Shown one piece after another: positions 1 through 8,316 of a stretch of 26,938 nucleotides of DNA. The translations under genes and the position numbers were made by a program. Positions within the stretch are counted from its first letter, which is position 1; each line of letters starts with the position of its first letter. Where the stretch lies: NCBI GenBank assembly GCA_041301185.1, contig JBFYSV010000051.1, forward strand, positions 1 through 26,938. Reading direction: 5' to 3'. The stretch is from JAQBDA01 sp041301185. Its GTDB lineage: Bacteria > Chloroflexota > Anaerolineae > Anaerolineales > UBA4823. The notes below the pieces were generated by a model. It did not search any database. It saw only the letters and a program-made list of their open reading frames with translations, and was not told the origin of the DNA.

Positions 1-1285
1 CTCCGCCAATACATTGGGCAGTGTTGGAGAGGAAAATGTTCCCGGATATGAGGGGCGAGATCAAGGGCGAGCCAGTCAGCATTGCTCCACCTCCCCAACT
101 GGACCGGTTGTTTTCAAGGTGGTTATCAAGCAATTGAGGGCTGCTGTTGCTGGAAAACAGACCCCCGCCCATCACTCCCGCGCTGTTATTCAGGAGGGTA
201 TTCTCCTCCAGCAGTGCATCGCTATATAGGAGATAGATACCCCCTCCATATTGAGCGCTTGTATTGCTACCAATCCGGTTGCCGCGCAGGGTTAGCGAGT
301 TACCCCCATAGATGCCACCGCCGCTTCCGCCGCTGGTGTTGCCAATCACCGCATTGTCTTCCAGCAGCGCCTCGTTCGCGGCGATGGAGATCGCACCACC
401 GGCAAGATCTGCACTGTTGGAGATGAATGTATTGCTGATCAGGGTCGCCGTGCCGGATTGGATCTCGATCCCACCCCCGCCCTGGTTACCGGTGAACAGG
501 TTGCCTTGCAGGGTTACCTGGCTGTACATCATGTAGGCGCCCCTACCGTCGCCCGGTGCGCCGTTATCCAGTACGGCGTTGTCATACAGATAAAGCCTGC
601 TGTAGTAAGCTTCCAGCCCAATCGGGTTGTCGTGCAGCGTGTTGCGCTCGAGTGTGACAGCAGAAATTTCGGCAGGGAAGCTGTCGACGCGAATCCCGGC
701 GGTCGAGTTGCCGTAAACCTGGTTGCTGGCAAGAATCACAGAGGCGTTCGAAATTTGGATGCCGTGTGGCTGACCGCCGGTGATGTACATACCGGAGAGC
801 GTTGAGCTGACCGTGCCGGTGATATACACCACCTGCCCCAGCCCTTGGGCATCCAGCACCGTCGGGTTGGTATCAGGGTCGGGCATGATCCAGTTGGTCA
901 AGGTGTAACCGCCCTGAATGGTGACCGTCTTAGTCAGGTAGACCACCTGCGCCAGCCCGCCGTAGTTGTTGACTTCAGTGTAAGTCCCGCTTGCCACGCG
1001 TACCTCATCCCCTTCAACTGCCTGGTCAATGGCGTACTGCACGCTGCGGCAGGGGTTGGCGGAGTCGGTGCAGGCGCCACTGTCAGCGCCGCTGGTGGCA
1101 ACGAAGCGGACGGTAGCTTGTGGATTATCTAAATGGCTTGAAAGTGCAGCAGGCTGGGTATCTTGGGTTGATGTTACTGCCTCGATAACCAGCGCAGCCT
1201 GCGATTGGCGTACGGCGGCGAACAGCAGGGTAATTGCCAGCGCAAGACCCAACAGGGTTGGGAGAACCAGTCGGTGGATTTTCAT
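1..1285 (-). CDS. Secreted parallel beta-helix repeat protein (C-terminus beyond window)
   Basis: An open frame of 428 codons runs from ATG 1285-1283 off the left edge without a stop, so only the N-terminal part is present. A GAGAGGTG ribosome site lies about 6 bases before the ATG. Residues 1-30 form a signal peptide: K/R near the start, the hydrophobic run LVLPTLLGLALAITLLFAAV, then a QSQA-A cleavage-like site. A short domain with CTDSANPCRSVQYAID and VRVASGTYTE motifs follows, typical of the start of exported right-handed beta-helix proteins. The rest is built of imperfect 20-25 residue coils rich in N, G and S, with GGGI/GGGL turns and N-x-x-x-N-x-S ladders, as in pectate-lyase-like or polymorphic outer membrane-type repeats. 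Role by family: cell-surface or secreted adhesin or polysaccharide-active protein. No catalytic residues can be assigned, and the anchor or sorting signal would be in the missing C-terminus. Confidence 0.85.
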   Translation of the reverse strand, partial: MKIHRLVLPTLLGLALAITLLFAAVRQSQAALVIEAVTSTQDTQPAALSSHLDNPQATVRFVATSGADSGACTDSANPCRSVQYAIDQAVEGDEVRVASGTYTEVNNYGGLAQVVYLTKTVTIQGGYTLTNWIMPDPDTNPTVLDAQGLGQVVYITGTVSSTLSGMYITGGQPHGIQISNASVILASNQVYGNSTAGIRVDSFPAEISAVTLERNTLHDNPIGLEAYYSRLYLYDNAVLDNGAPGDGRGAYMMYSQVTLQGNLFTGNQGGGGIEIQSGTATLISNTFISNSADLAGGAISIAANEALLEDNAVIGNTSGGSGGGIYGGNSLTLRGNRIGSNTSAQYGGGIYLLYSDALLEENTLLNNSAGVMGGGLFSSNSSPQLLDNHLENNRSSWGGGAMLTGSPLISPLISGNIFLSNTAQCIGG

Positions 1286-1355
1286 ACTTGCACCTCTCTG
1301 GAGGCAGGGCCCGTCCAATACAAAATTTTCCTGATTATGTTCGTCGGTTAAACCC

Positions 1356-1383
1356 AGTATATAGGATAAAATCTGCGTGTCAA
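1356..1383 (-). promoter_or_regulatory. Sigma-70-type promoter of the beta-helix gene
   Basis: Read on the minus strand, TTGACA (1383-1378) is a perfect -35 box. A 16-base spacer and TATACT (1361-1356) as -10 follow. The predicted start is near 1349, giving a leader of roughly 64 bases before the ATG at 1285. Confidence 0.75.
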
Positions 1384-1431
1384 CCGACTGAAGCGCGTTA
1401 TATCTAACAGAGGTGTAAGCTGTGTGGGTGT

Positions 1432-1528
1432 CCATCAAGAACCGGCAGTCCTGTCAAGAGCCTTTCTTGATGGGCGCGCTTTCCAGCAGAGAGTGTCGGT
1501 AGTGAATGCAACTGGCAGGACTGCCAGT
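1432..1528. repeat. Cluster of short inverted repeats upstream of the acyl-CoA dehydrogenase gene
   Basis: This gene-free stretch holds three nested palindromic pairs. CCATCAAGA (1432-1440) pairs with TCTTGATGG (1465-1473). GGCAGTCCTG (1444-1453) pairs perfectly with CAGGACTGCC (1516-1525). ACTGGCA (1511-1517) pairs with TGCCAGT (1522-1528) across a 4-base loop. The heptamer CAGTCCT also occurs twice in direct orientation (1446-1452 and 1525-1531). The last palindrome ends 17 bases before the -10 box at 1546, where an operator could sit. The cluster may be an operator region or a small REP/MITE-like palindromic element; the sequence alone does not decide. Confidence 0.5.
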
Positions 1529-1545
1529 CCTCAACCGCTGCATGC

Positions 1546-1551
1546 TATAAT
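1546..1551 (+). promoter_or_regulatory. Candidate -10 box for the acyl-CoA dehydrogenase gene
   Basis: A perfect TATAAT lies 34 bases before the ATG at 1586. No good -35 hexamer sits 16-18 bases upstream; that position is occupied by the ACTGGCA/TGCCAGT palindrome (1511-1528). Expression may therefore depend on an activator or be controlled at the palindrome. Confidence 0.45.
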
Positions 1552-1585
1552 CAGATTATCCAACCCGACCCCACAGGAGGCAAGC

Positions 1586-2755
1586 ATGACCGGCGACGGA
1601 CTATTCCCCTTTACCGACGAGCACGAGATGATCCGCCAGGCGGCGCGCGACTTCGCCCAGAAGGAGATTGCCCCAATTGCCGCTGAGTTTGATGAAAGCG
1701 GCGAGTTCCCGTCTGCCACGGTGCGCAAGATGGGTGAGATGGGTTTGATGGGCATCGAGGTGCCTGAGGAGTACGGCGGGGCGGGCATGGATACCCTGGC
1801 GTATGTGCTGGCGCTGGAGGAGATCTGCAAGGCGGATGCCTCGCACGGCACGATCATGTCGGTCAACAACTCGCTGTTCTGCTTCGGTATTCTTAAGTTT
1901 GGCACCGAAATGCAGAAACAGAAATACCTGCGCGGGGTGGCGTCCGGGCAGCATGTCGGCGCTTACTCGCTCACCGAGCCGATGTCCGGCTCGGACGCCG
2001 GCACCATGCGCAGCCGGGCAGTGCGGGACGGAGACGAGTACATCCTTAACGGGCGCAAGTCGTGGGTCACCAGCGGGCCGGTGGCGGAATATATTGTCGT
2101 CTTTACCATGACCGCCCCGGAGAAGAAACATCGCGGCATCACTGCCTTTATCATCGAGGCGGGCAAACCTGGCTTCTCGGTGGGCAAGAAAGAGCCCAAG
2201 CTGGGCATCCGCGCCTCCGCCACCAGCGAGATCCTCTTCGAAGATTACCGCGTCCCGGCTGAAAACCGCCTGGGCGAGGAAGGCGAGGGCTTCAAGATCG
2301 CCATGACCGTGCTGGACGCCGGGCGCATCGGCATTGCTTCCCAGGCGCTGGGCATCGCCGAGGCGGCTTACGAGGCCAGCCTGGAATATGCCCGCCAGCG
2401 CGAAGCCTTCGGTCAGAAAATCGGCGAGTTCCAGGGCATCTCTTTCCAGCTGGCAGACATGAAGACCCGCATCGAGGCCGCCCGCCTGCTGGTCTATCAC
2501 GCGGCCCTGGCGAAAGAGCGCTCCAAGAAAACCGGCGGGCGCTTCACCCTGGAGGCGTCGATGGCCAAGCTGTTCGCCTCAGAGACCGCTATGTTCGTGG
2601 CACATGCTGCGGTGCAGATCCACGGCGGGATGGGTTACAGCAAGGAGCTGCCCATCGAGCGCTATTTCCGGGATGCCAAGATCACCGAGATCTATGAGGG
2701 CACCAGCGAGATCCAGCGCCTGGTGATCTCTCGCATGGAAACGGGTTTAAGGTAG
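1586..2755 (+). CDS. Acyl-CoA dehydrogenase, short-chain (butyryl-CoA dehydrogenase-like)
   Basis: A 389-residue flavoprotein that oxidises a saturated acyl-CoA to the trans-2-enoyl-CoA, passing electrons to ETF; by family a homotetramer with FAD. The first family signature, AYSLTEPMSGSDAG, is at about residues 126-139, and the second, QIHGGMGYSKELPIERYFRD, near the C-terminus. The base Glu is in IYEGTSEIQ (about E371), the position used by short-chain enzymes rather than the helix-G position of isovaleryl or long-chain enzymes. The length matches the family. The start at 1586 is chosen because AGGAGG (1575-1580) precedes it by 5 bases and the protein then begins just before the conserved N-terminal helix. 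The same frame stays open upstream to 1424, but that part is not family-like. The gene stands alone; exact chain-length specificity cannot be read from the sequence. Confidence 0.93.
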   Translation: MTGDGLFPFTDEHEMIRQAARDFAQKEIAPIAAEFDESGEFPSATVRKMGEMGLMGIEVPEEYGGAGMDTLAYVLALEEICKADASHGTIMSVNNSLFCFGILKFGTEMQKQKYLRGVASGQHVGAYSLTEPMSGSDAGTMRSRAVRDGDEYILNGRKSWVTSGPVAEYIVVFTMTAPEKKHRGITAFIIEAGKPGFSVGKKEPKLGIRASATSEILFEDYRVPAENRLGEEGEGFKIAMTVLDAGRIGIASQALGIAEAAYEASLEYARQREAFGQKIGEFQGISFQLADMKTRIEAARLLVYHAALAKERSKKTGGRFTLEASMAKLFASETAMFVAHAAVQIHGGMGYSKELPIERYFRDAKITEIYEGTSEIQRLVISRMETGLR

Positions 2756-2757
2756 CC

Positions 2758-2787
2758 AGTGTTCCGGTGTCAAGTGTTCCAGTGTCA
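2758..2787 (+). repeat. Two-copy 15-base tandem repeat
   Basis: AGTGTTCCGGTGTCA (2758-2772) is followed directly by AGTGTTCCAGTGTCA (2773-2787), one mismatch. It begins 3 bases after the acyl-CoA dehydrogenase stop, in the 121-base gap before the next gene. I see no clear terminator in this gap. Confidence 0.7.
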
Positions 2788-2876
2788 GTTTGCTCAATCT
2801 CGGGTTTCGATTCGATGAATGCTCATCGGCCAAATGAGATGTAATTCTTGATCATACGCAAGGACACTGGATTCCA

Positions 2877-5264
2877 ATGGATCAAATACCAGACGAATCA
2901 GTCCTGCCAGAGGGAGGGGAGAAACCTTCCCAGCCTGGGGGTGATGGAAATCCGGCGACACCCGAAGACGAAGCCAGGCTGCGCCTATCGCTGGAACTGC
3001 CAGCCGGGCAAGCGATCCGCCTGACCGCTGAGATGATCTCCGGCGAGGTTGATGGGCAGCTGCTGGCCCCGTTGGGAGCAATTCTGGTGCACCCCTCCGG
3101 CGAGATCGAGCCCTTGAGCGGCACGCTGGACGCAACATTACAGCCCGACTCCAGCCTCAAGACACCATCCGGGCTGCGCCACAGCTGGCAAAGCTGGCTG
3201 GTCTCCCTTCCGGCGATTCTGTTCGTTCTTTCCCTGCTGGTCTATCTGCTCACCCGCCTGATCGCCCTGCCCGATTTCCCAATCTATTTCTTCACCGACG
3301 AGGCCGTGCAGACTGTGCTGGCGGCAGATTTGATCCGGGATGGCTTGCACGGCTGGGAGGGCGATTTCCTGCCCACCTATTTCAAGAACGGCAGCTATTA
3401 CAATCTAAGCCTGAGCGTCTACCTGCAGGTAGTGCCATACCTGCTGTTTGGTAAATCGGTTTTCATCACCCGGGCAGTATCTGTGTTCGTCTCGCTCCTG
3501 GCGGCGTTTTCGGTGGGAATGATCCTGCGCGATTTCTTGAAAATCCCCTACTGGTGGTGCGGGGTGCTGCTACTCTCTACCGCTCCAGCCTGGTTCCTGC
3601 ACTCGCGCACCGCCTTCGAGACGGTTATCTTTGTCTCGTTTTACAGTGCCAGCCTGTACGCCTACTTGCTCTACCGGCTGCGCTCGCCGCGGTATATCTA
3701 CCTCACCCTGATCCTGGCGGCCCTGGCATTTTACTCGTACAGCCCGGGGCAGATGGTGGTTATTGCCAGCGGGGTGCTGCTTTTGCTCGTGGATGCGTCT
3801 TATCACTGGCGTAACCGGAATATCCTGTGGAAGGGTTTGTTGGTAGGGCTGCTGCTGACCCTGCCTTACCTGCGCTCCCGGCTGGAGCACCCTGAGGCTG
3901 CCCTGGACCAGCTCCGCTTGCTGGGTTCCTACTGGGTACAGCCACTGACATTGGGGGAGAAGCTGGTGCGTTTCGGAAAGATCTACCTGGACGGTCTGAG
4001 TCCCGGCTACTGGTTCCTGCCCAATGATCGCGATCTGCCGCGCCACCTGATGAAGGGTTATGGCCACCTATCGCGCCTTGCCCTGCCGTTTGCCCTGCTA
4101 GGGCTTATCGTCACACTCAGCCGCTTGCGCCAGCCCGAGTACCGCCTGGTTTTAATTGCTCTCATCGCCGCTCCGCTGGGCAGCGCCCTGGTGGGGGTGG
4201 GCATCACCCGCTTGCTGGTGCTGGTGATCCCCGCCACGCTGCTGATCGCAGTCGGGATTTCTACTCTGCTAGGCTGGTTGGAGCGCCCAGCGGATGCCCT
4301 GCGGCGATTGGGTGCAAAGTCTCTCCCCACCTGGCTGGAACGCTGGAGGCTGCCCCAACCGTTGCTGGCGGTGGGGCTGTTCGCCATCCTGCTTGCCGCC
4401 AACATCTCCATGCTGGCGGATGCCCTGCAAAATGGCCCGACCTGGTTCAAGGATTATGGCATGGGTGGTATGCAGTACGGAGCGCGCCAGGTTTTTAAGG
4501 CTGCCCAGGAGTATCTGGAGAGCCAGCCGGAGACGAAGATCATTCTGTCCCCCACCTGGGCGAATGGAACGGATATCCTGGCGCGTTACTTCCTGGGAGA
4601 CACGCTTCCAGTACAATTAGGCAGCGTCCAGGGGCATATCGACCGCCCATTGCCTCTGGATGAGAACACTCTGTTCATCGCCACACCCGAGGAATACCGG
4701 CTGATCCAGGAGAGCGAGAAGTTAAGCGATGTGGTGCTCGAGCGCAGCCTGCCTTACCCGGACGGCAGCCCGGGTTTCTACTTCGTCCGCTTTCGCTACG
4801 CAGACTCAGCCCAGGCGATCTTTGCCGCCGAGGCCGAACAGCGCCGCCAGCTTCAGCAGGCTGAAGTACAATTGCATGGTCAGACGGTACAAGCGCGGCA
4901 TTCGATGCTCGATATGGGCGAGATCGCCCAGGCTTTTGATGGCGATCCGTTCACTTTTGTGCGCACCCTGGAGGCCAACCCGCTGGTCATCGAGCTGTCT
5001 TTTCCGGATGTGGTCCGCCTGGGCGGTCTATCACTGATCATCGGCAGTGCCAACGTGGAGATCACAGCTCAGACCTCCCTATCGCCGGACGGTCCTGCCC
5101 AGCAGTTCTCGGTGGCGTACAGAGGTTCCGTCGATAAGCCGGAAGCACGCCTGGATTTCGACCGGGTGGTTGAGCTGCAGCACCTGCGCATCGAAGTGCT
5201 CGACCGCCAGCAACCGGAGCCTGCCCATATACACATTTGGGAGATCAGCCTTGACCCCCAGTGA
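2877..5264 (+). CDS. GT-C/GT39-like multi-spanning membrane protein with C-terminal discoidin-like domain
   Basis: A 795-residue protein. Residues 1-105 are hydrophilic (acidic/proline-rich, then a small beta-rich stretch). About 10 hydrophobic segments lie between residues 108 and 520. The first extramembrane loop carries FFTDEAVQ (D141, E142), the acidic pair typical of GT-C lipid-phosphosugar glycosyltransferases (PMT/ArnT group). Residues 520-660 form an extracytoplasmic region. Residues about 665-795 form a beta-sandwich with AFDGDPFTFVRT and a closing VLDRQQPEPAHIHIWEI, resembling F5/8 type C (discoidin) carbohydrate-binding domains. The likely role is transfer of a sugar from a lipid carrier to a protein or surface glycan, but donor and acceptor are unknown. 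Start: ATG 2877 with a distant AAGGA. The next gene follows after 15 bases. The long soluble N-terminal domain before the first membrane segment is unusual for the family. Confidence 0.75.
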   Translation: MDQIPDESVLPEGGEKPSQPGGDGNPATPEDEARLRLSLELPAGQAIRLTAEMISGEVDGQLLAPLGAILVHPSGEIEPLSGTLDATLQPDSSLKTPSGLRHSWQSWLVSLPAILFVLSLLVYLLTRLIALPDFPIYFFTDEAVQTVLAADLIRDGLHGWEGDFLPTYFKNGSYYNLSLSVYLQVVPYLLFGKSVFITRAVSVFVSLLAAFSVGMILRDFLKIPYWWCGVLLLSTAPAWFLHSRTAFETVIFVSFYSASLYAYLLYRLRSPRYIYLTLILAALAFYSYSPGQMVVIASGVLLLLVDASYHWRNRNILWKGLLVGLLLTLPYLRSRLEHPEAALDQLRLLGSYWVQPLTLGEKLVRFGKIYLDGLSPGYWFLPNDRDLPRHLMKGYGHLSRLALPFALLGLIVTLSRLRQPEYRLVLIALIAAPLGSALVGVGITRLLVLVIPATLLIAVGISTLLGWLERPADALRRLGAKSLPTWLERWRLPQPLLAVGLFAILLAANISMLADALQNGPTWFKDYGMGGMQYGARQVFKAAQEYLESQPETKIILSPTWANGTDILARYFLGDTLPVQLGSVQGHIDRPLPLDENTLFIATPEEYRLIQESEKLSDVVLERSLPYPDGSPGFYFVRFRYADSAQAIFAAEAEQRRQLQQAEVQLHGQTVQARHSMLDMGEIAQAFDGDPFTFVRTLEANPLVIELSFPDVVRLGGLSLIIGSANVEITAQTSLSPDGPAQQFSVAYRGSVDKPEARLDFDRVVELQHLRIEVLDRQQPEPAHIHIWEISLDPQ

Positions 5265-5279
5265 CCCGGAGAACCCACG

Positions 5280-6314
5280 ATGAAAGCTGTCCTCTTCCAT
5301 ACCCACGGCGACCTGGATGTGCTTGAGTATTCTGACTTTCCTGATCCACAACCGGGACCCGGGCAGGTGCTGGTGCGCCTCAAGGCGGCTGCCCTCAACC
5401 GGCTGGATTTGTTCGTCCGCCAGGGCTGGCCAGGTCTCAAGCTGGAGTATCCCCACGTCCCCGGTGCGGATGGGGCGGGTGAGGTGGCTGCTCTGGGCGA
5501 AGGTGTCAGCGGCTGGGCGGTGGGTGACCGGGTGGTGATCAACTCCAACCTGAGCTGCGGGCGGTGTTCTTATTGCCTGGCGGGGCAGGACAACCGTTGC
5601 GATCATTGGGAGCTGCTCGGGGAGACCCGCCGCGGTACATACGCTGAGTATGTGGTCGTGCCAGCAGTCAATATCTACCCCCTGCCCGCCGGCTTTGATG
5701 AGCACCAAGCAGCCGCAGCCGGGCTGGTTTTCCATACCGCCTGGCACTCCTTGATCACCCGGGCGAACCTGCGCCCGGCGGAGAGTGTGCTGGTGGTAGG
5801 CGCATCGGGCGGGGTCAACACAGCCTGCATCCAGATCGCCAAACTGAGCGGGGCGACGGTCTACGTGGTTGGCTCCAGCCCGGAGAAGCTCGCCCTGGCG
5901 GAAGCCCTGGGCGCCGATCATTTGATCGACCGCTCGGCAGACGAGAGCTGGTCACGCACGGTCTATAAGTTGACCGACCGGCGCGGGGTGGATGTGGTGG
6001 TTGACAATGTGGGCACCACCTACCCGCAAAGCTTTCGAGCGGCGCGCAAGGGCGGGCGCATCCTGACCGTAGGCAATACCGGTGGGGCGCGTTTCGAGAT
6101 CGATAACCGGTTCATATTTGGCAAGCACCTGACCTTGATTGGCTCGACAATGGGCACCCACCAGGACTTCGCCACCGTCATGGACCTGGTTTTCGCCGGA
6201 AAGCTGAAATCGGTGGTTGACTGCACGTATCCCCTGGCAGAGGCGCGTCTTGCCCAGGACCGCCTGGCAAAGGGTGAACAGTTGGGTAAGATCACTCTGC
6301 AGATCGCTGCCTGA
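5280..6314 (+). CDS. Medium-chain dehydrogenase/reductase (zinc-binding dehydrogenase / quinone oxidoreductase-like)
   Basis: A 344-residue NAD(P)H-dependent oxidoreductase of the MDR superfamily. The N-terminal GroES-like fold (1-130) includes GVSGWAVGDRV. A structural zinc site of four cysteines is in CGRCSYCLAGQDNRC (C93, C96, C99, C107). The Rossmann nucleotide site is LVVGASGGVNTACIQIAK (about 171-188). The usual catalytic zinc ligands are absent: Asn40 stands where alcohol dehydrogenases have Cys, and PGADGAGEV has Asp64 in place of the GHE histidine. The protein therefore keeps structural but probably not catalytic zinc, pointing to a reductase of activated double bonds rather than an alcohol dehydrogenase; the substrate is unknown. 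GGAGA lies 8 bases before ATG 5280. Confidence 0.88.
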   Translation: MKAVLFHTHGDLDVLEYSDFPDPQPGPGQVLVRLKAAALNRLDLFVRQGWPGLKLEYPHVPGADGAGEVAALGEGVSGWAVGDRVVINSNLSCGRCSYCLAGQDNRCDHWELLGETRRGTYAEYVVVPAVNIYPLPAGFDEHQAAAAGLVFHTAWHSLITRANLRPAESVLVVGASGGVNTACIQIAKLSGATVYVVGSSPEKLALAEALGADHLIDRSADESWSRTVYKLTDRRGVDVVVDNVGTTYPQSFRAARKGGRILTVGNTGGARFEIDNRFIFGKHLTLIGSTMGTHQDFATVMDLVFAGKLKSVVDCTYPLAEARLAQDRLAKGEQLGKITLQIAA

Positions 6315-6323
6315 CCGTTTTTT

Positions 6324-6773
6324 ATGGATACAGAATTTGACTCCCACCAATCTGGGCGCTTACCGGTACGCAAGCGGCCCCTAAGCGTAACGTTCCTGGC
6401 GCTTGGGGTGTTAACCCTTGCAGGCTTTAACCTGCTGCGTTTTGTGGTGTCCTTGCAGCAGCAGGAATTCCTGGTTAGCCTTCTTTCGGTGCATCCGCTG
6501 TATATCAGTGCCACCGGGTTGGTTTGGGGTGTGGTTGGGCTCTCCCTGACCTGGGGACTGTGGCTTGGAAAGGGTTGGTCTGCGCGCGGCACACAGGCGG
6601 TAGCCCTGCTGTATAGCCTGTATGTATGGCTGGATCGCCTGCTGGTCGCCGCGGATGGCAGCAGGTATAATTGGCCTTTCGCAGTAGTTGTGAACGTTGT
6701 TTTGGTGGTGCTGGTCTTCTGGATATTATCCAATCGAAAAGCAAAAGCTTTCTTTGGAGCGATGCATGGCTGA
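6324..6773 (+). CDS. Small four-helix membrane protein of unknown function
   Basis: A 149-residue hydrophobic protein. After a basic N-terminal tail (to about residue 20) four hydrophobic segments can be seen: around 20-42, 58-80, 90-108 and 118-135. A basic C-terminal tail (SNRKAKAFF) follows. I do not recognise a family. It starts 9 bases after the dehydrogenase stop, has no good Shine-Dalgarno sequence, and its last 8 bases overlap the start of the carboxyltransferase gene, so the two are probably translationally coupled. Codon use looks like that of its neighbours, and uninterrupted hydrophobic segments support a real gene. Confidence 0.65.
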   Translation: MDTEFDSHQSGRLPVRKRPLSVTFLALGVLTLAGFNLLRFVVSLQQQEFLVSLLSVHPLYISATGLVWGVVGLSLTWGLWLGKGWSARGTQAVALLYSLYVWLDRLLVAADGSRYNWPFAVVVNVVLVVLVFWILSNRKAKAFFGAMHG

Positions 6774-8316
6774 TAATCACAAGATTCAAGAACTGCGCAG
6801 GTTGAAATCTGAGAGCCGCCAGGGAGGCGGGGCAGAGCGCATCCAGGCGCAACACCAGCGCGGCCGGCTGACTGCCCGGGAGCGAATTGCCCTGGTGATG
6901 GATAAAGGCTCGTTCCGCGAGATCGATGCGTTTGTCACCCACCGCACCACCGATTTCGGCCTGGAAAAGCAGAAATTCCTGGCAGATAGCGTGGTCACTG
7001 GCTGGGGCACCATCGATGGCAGGCTGGTGTATATCTTTTCGCAGGATTTCACCGTTTTTGGCGGTAGCCTGGGAGAGGCGCACGCTGAAAAAATCTGCAA
7101 AATCATGGATATGGCGATGAAGAACGGCGCCCCGGTGATCGGCTTGAACGATTCGGGCGGGGCGCGCATCCAGGAGGGAGTGGTCTCCCTGGGCGGCTAC
7201 GCGGATATCTTCTTACGCAACACGCTGGCTTCCGGCGTGATCCCCCAGATCAGCGTCATCATGGGGCCTTGCGCGGGCGGGGCGGTCTACTCGCCTGCAT
7301 TGACCGATTTCATTATCATGGTGCGCAACTCTTCGTATATGTTCGTTACCGGGCCCGAGGTGGTCAAGACGGTAACCCACGAGGAGGTATCTTTCGAAGA
7401 GTTGGGCGGTGCGGCGGTGCATTCCGAGATATCTGGGGTATGCCACATGGCTGTCGATAGCGAGGCCGATGCACTCTACCTGATCCGCAAATTGCTTTCC
7501 TACCTGCCCCAGAATAATATGGAAGACCCGCCCTTCAAGCCAAACGGTGATGATCCCTTGCGCATGGAGCCTGCCCTAGATACGCTTATTCCAGATGAAC
7601 CCGGTCGTCCCTACGACATCAAAGACGTTATTCATTTGATTGTGGACGACGGGCAGTTTTTTGAGACCCATGAGGCTTACGCCCAGAATATCGTCGTCGG
7701 TTTTGCCCGCCTGGGAGGCCACGCCATCGGTATTGTCGCCAACCAGCCTGCAGTGCTGGCGGGCGTGCTGGATATCGACTCTTCAGAGAAGGCTGCTCGC
7801 TTCGTGCGCTTCTGCGATGCCTTCAATATCCCCCTGCTGACCTTCGTAGACGTTCCCGGCTTTTTACCCGGCACTCGCCAGGAGCATGGCGGTATCATTC
7901 GTTCCGGTTCGAAACTGCTGTATGCGTATTGCGAGGCCACCGTGCCCAAGCTAACCGTGGTGACGCGCAAAGCCTATGGCGGCGCTTACGACGTGATGAG
8001 CAGCAAGCATATCCGCGGCGATGTCAACCTGGCCTGGCCCAGCGCCGAGATCGCAGTGATGGGGCCGGACGGCGCGGTGAATATCATTTTCCGCAAGGAG
8101 CTAACCCAGGCTGAAGACGCCCAGCAGCGCAAGGCAGAGCTGGTGGCTGAATATCGCCAGAAATTTGCCAACCCGTACGTAGCGGCTTCGCGCGGCTATA
8201 TCGACGATGTCATCGAGCCGCACGAGACCCGCCCGCGCCTGATCAATGCCCTGGAGATGCTCTCCAACAAGCGCGATGCCAACCCGCCCAGAAAGCATGG
8301 CTGTATTCCACTGTGA
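6766..8316 (+). CDS. pccB: Acyl-CoA carboxylase carboxyltransferase (beta) subunit, propionyl-CoA carboxylase-like
   Basis: A 516-residue carboxyltransferase that moves CO2 from carboxybiotin to an acyl-CoA (methylmalonyl-CoA from propionyl-CoA, or malonyl-CoA from acetyl-CoA). Both crotonase-fold halves are present. The first oxyanion site is NDSGGARIQEGV (about 128-140) with GPCAGGAVYSPA (167-178). The second half has VPGFLPGTRQEHGGIIRSG and RKAYGGAYDVMSSKH. The residue after GGAY is Asp409; in the actinobacterial enzymes Asp here goes with propionyl-CoA preference, so propionyl-CoA is the more likely substrate (inference). ATG 6766 is chosen because GGAG precedes it and the protein then begins with the usual LRRLKSESRQGGG region. 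It overlaps the previous gene by 8 bases and meets the next gene in a TGATG junction. Confidence 0.93.
   Translation: MADNHKIQELRRLKSESRQGGGAERIQAQHQRGRLTARERIALVMDKGSFREIDAFVTHRTTDFGLEKQKFLADSVVTGWGTIDGRLVYIFSQDFTVFGGSLGEAHAEKICKIMDMAMKNGAPVIGLNDSGGARIQEGVVSLGGYADIFLRNTLASGVIPQISVIMGPCAGGAVYSPALTDFIIMVRNSSYMFVTGPEVVKTVTHEEVSFEELGGAAVHSEISGVCHMAVDSEADALYLIRKLLSYLPQNNMEDPPFKPNGDDPLRMEPALDTLIPDEPGRPYDIKDVIHLIVDDGQFFETHEAYAQNIVVGFARLGGHAIGIVANQPAVLAGVLDIDSSEKAARFVRFCDAFNIPLLTFVDVPGFLPGTRQEHGGIIRSGSKLLYAYCEATVPKLTVVTRKAYGGAYDVMSSKHIRGDVNLAWPSAEIAVMGPDGAVNIIFRKELTQAEDAQQRKAELVAEYRQKFANPYVAASRGYIDDVIEPHETRPRLINALEMLSNKRDANPPRKHGCIPL

Noticed and set aside
14..1334. Several plus-strand open frames (70-115 codons) over the first 1.3 kb
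   Set aside because: The minus strand there encodes a continuous 428-codon beta-helix protein with signal peptide, ribosome site and promoter; the plus-strand frames have none of these.
1424..1585. Upstream extension of the acyl-CoA dehydrogenase frame by 54 codons
   Set aside because: The extension covers the palindromes and the TATAAT, is not family-like, and AGGAGG directly precedes ATG 1586.
1601..2500. Long open frame on the minus strand opposite the acyl-CoA dehydrogenase (299 codons)
   Set aside because: It lies antisense to a gene with clear family motifs, has no recognisable protein pattern, and is explained by high GC content suppressing stop codons.
5079..5921. 280-codon minus-strand open frame over the GT-C gene end and the oxidoreductase start
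   Set aside because: Antisense shadow of two genes with recognisable families; no ribosome site or motifs.
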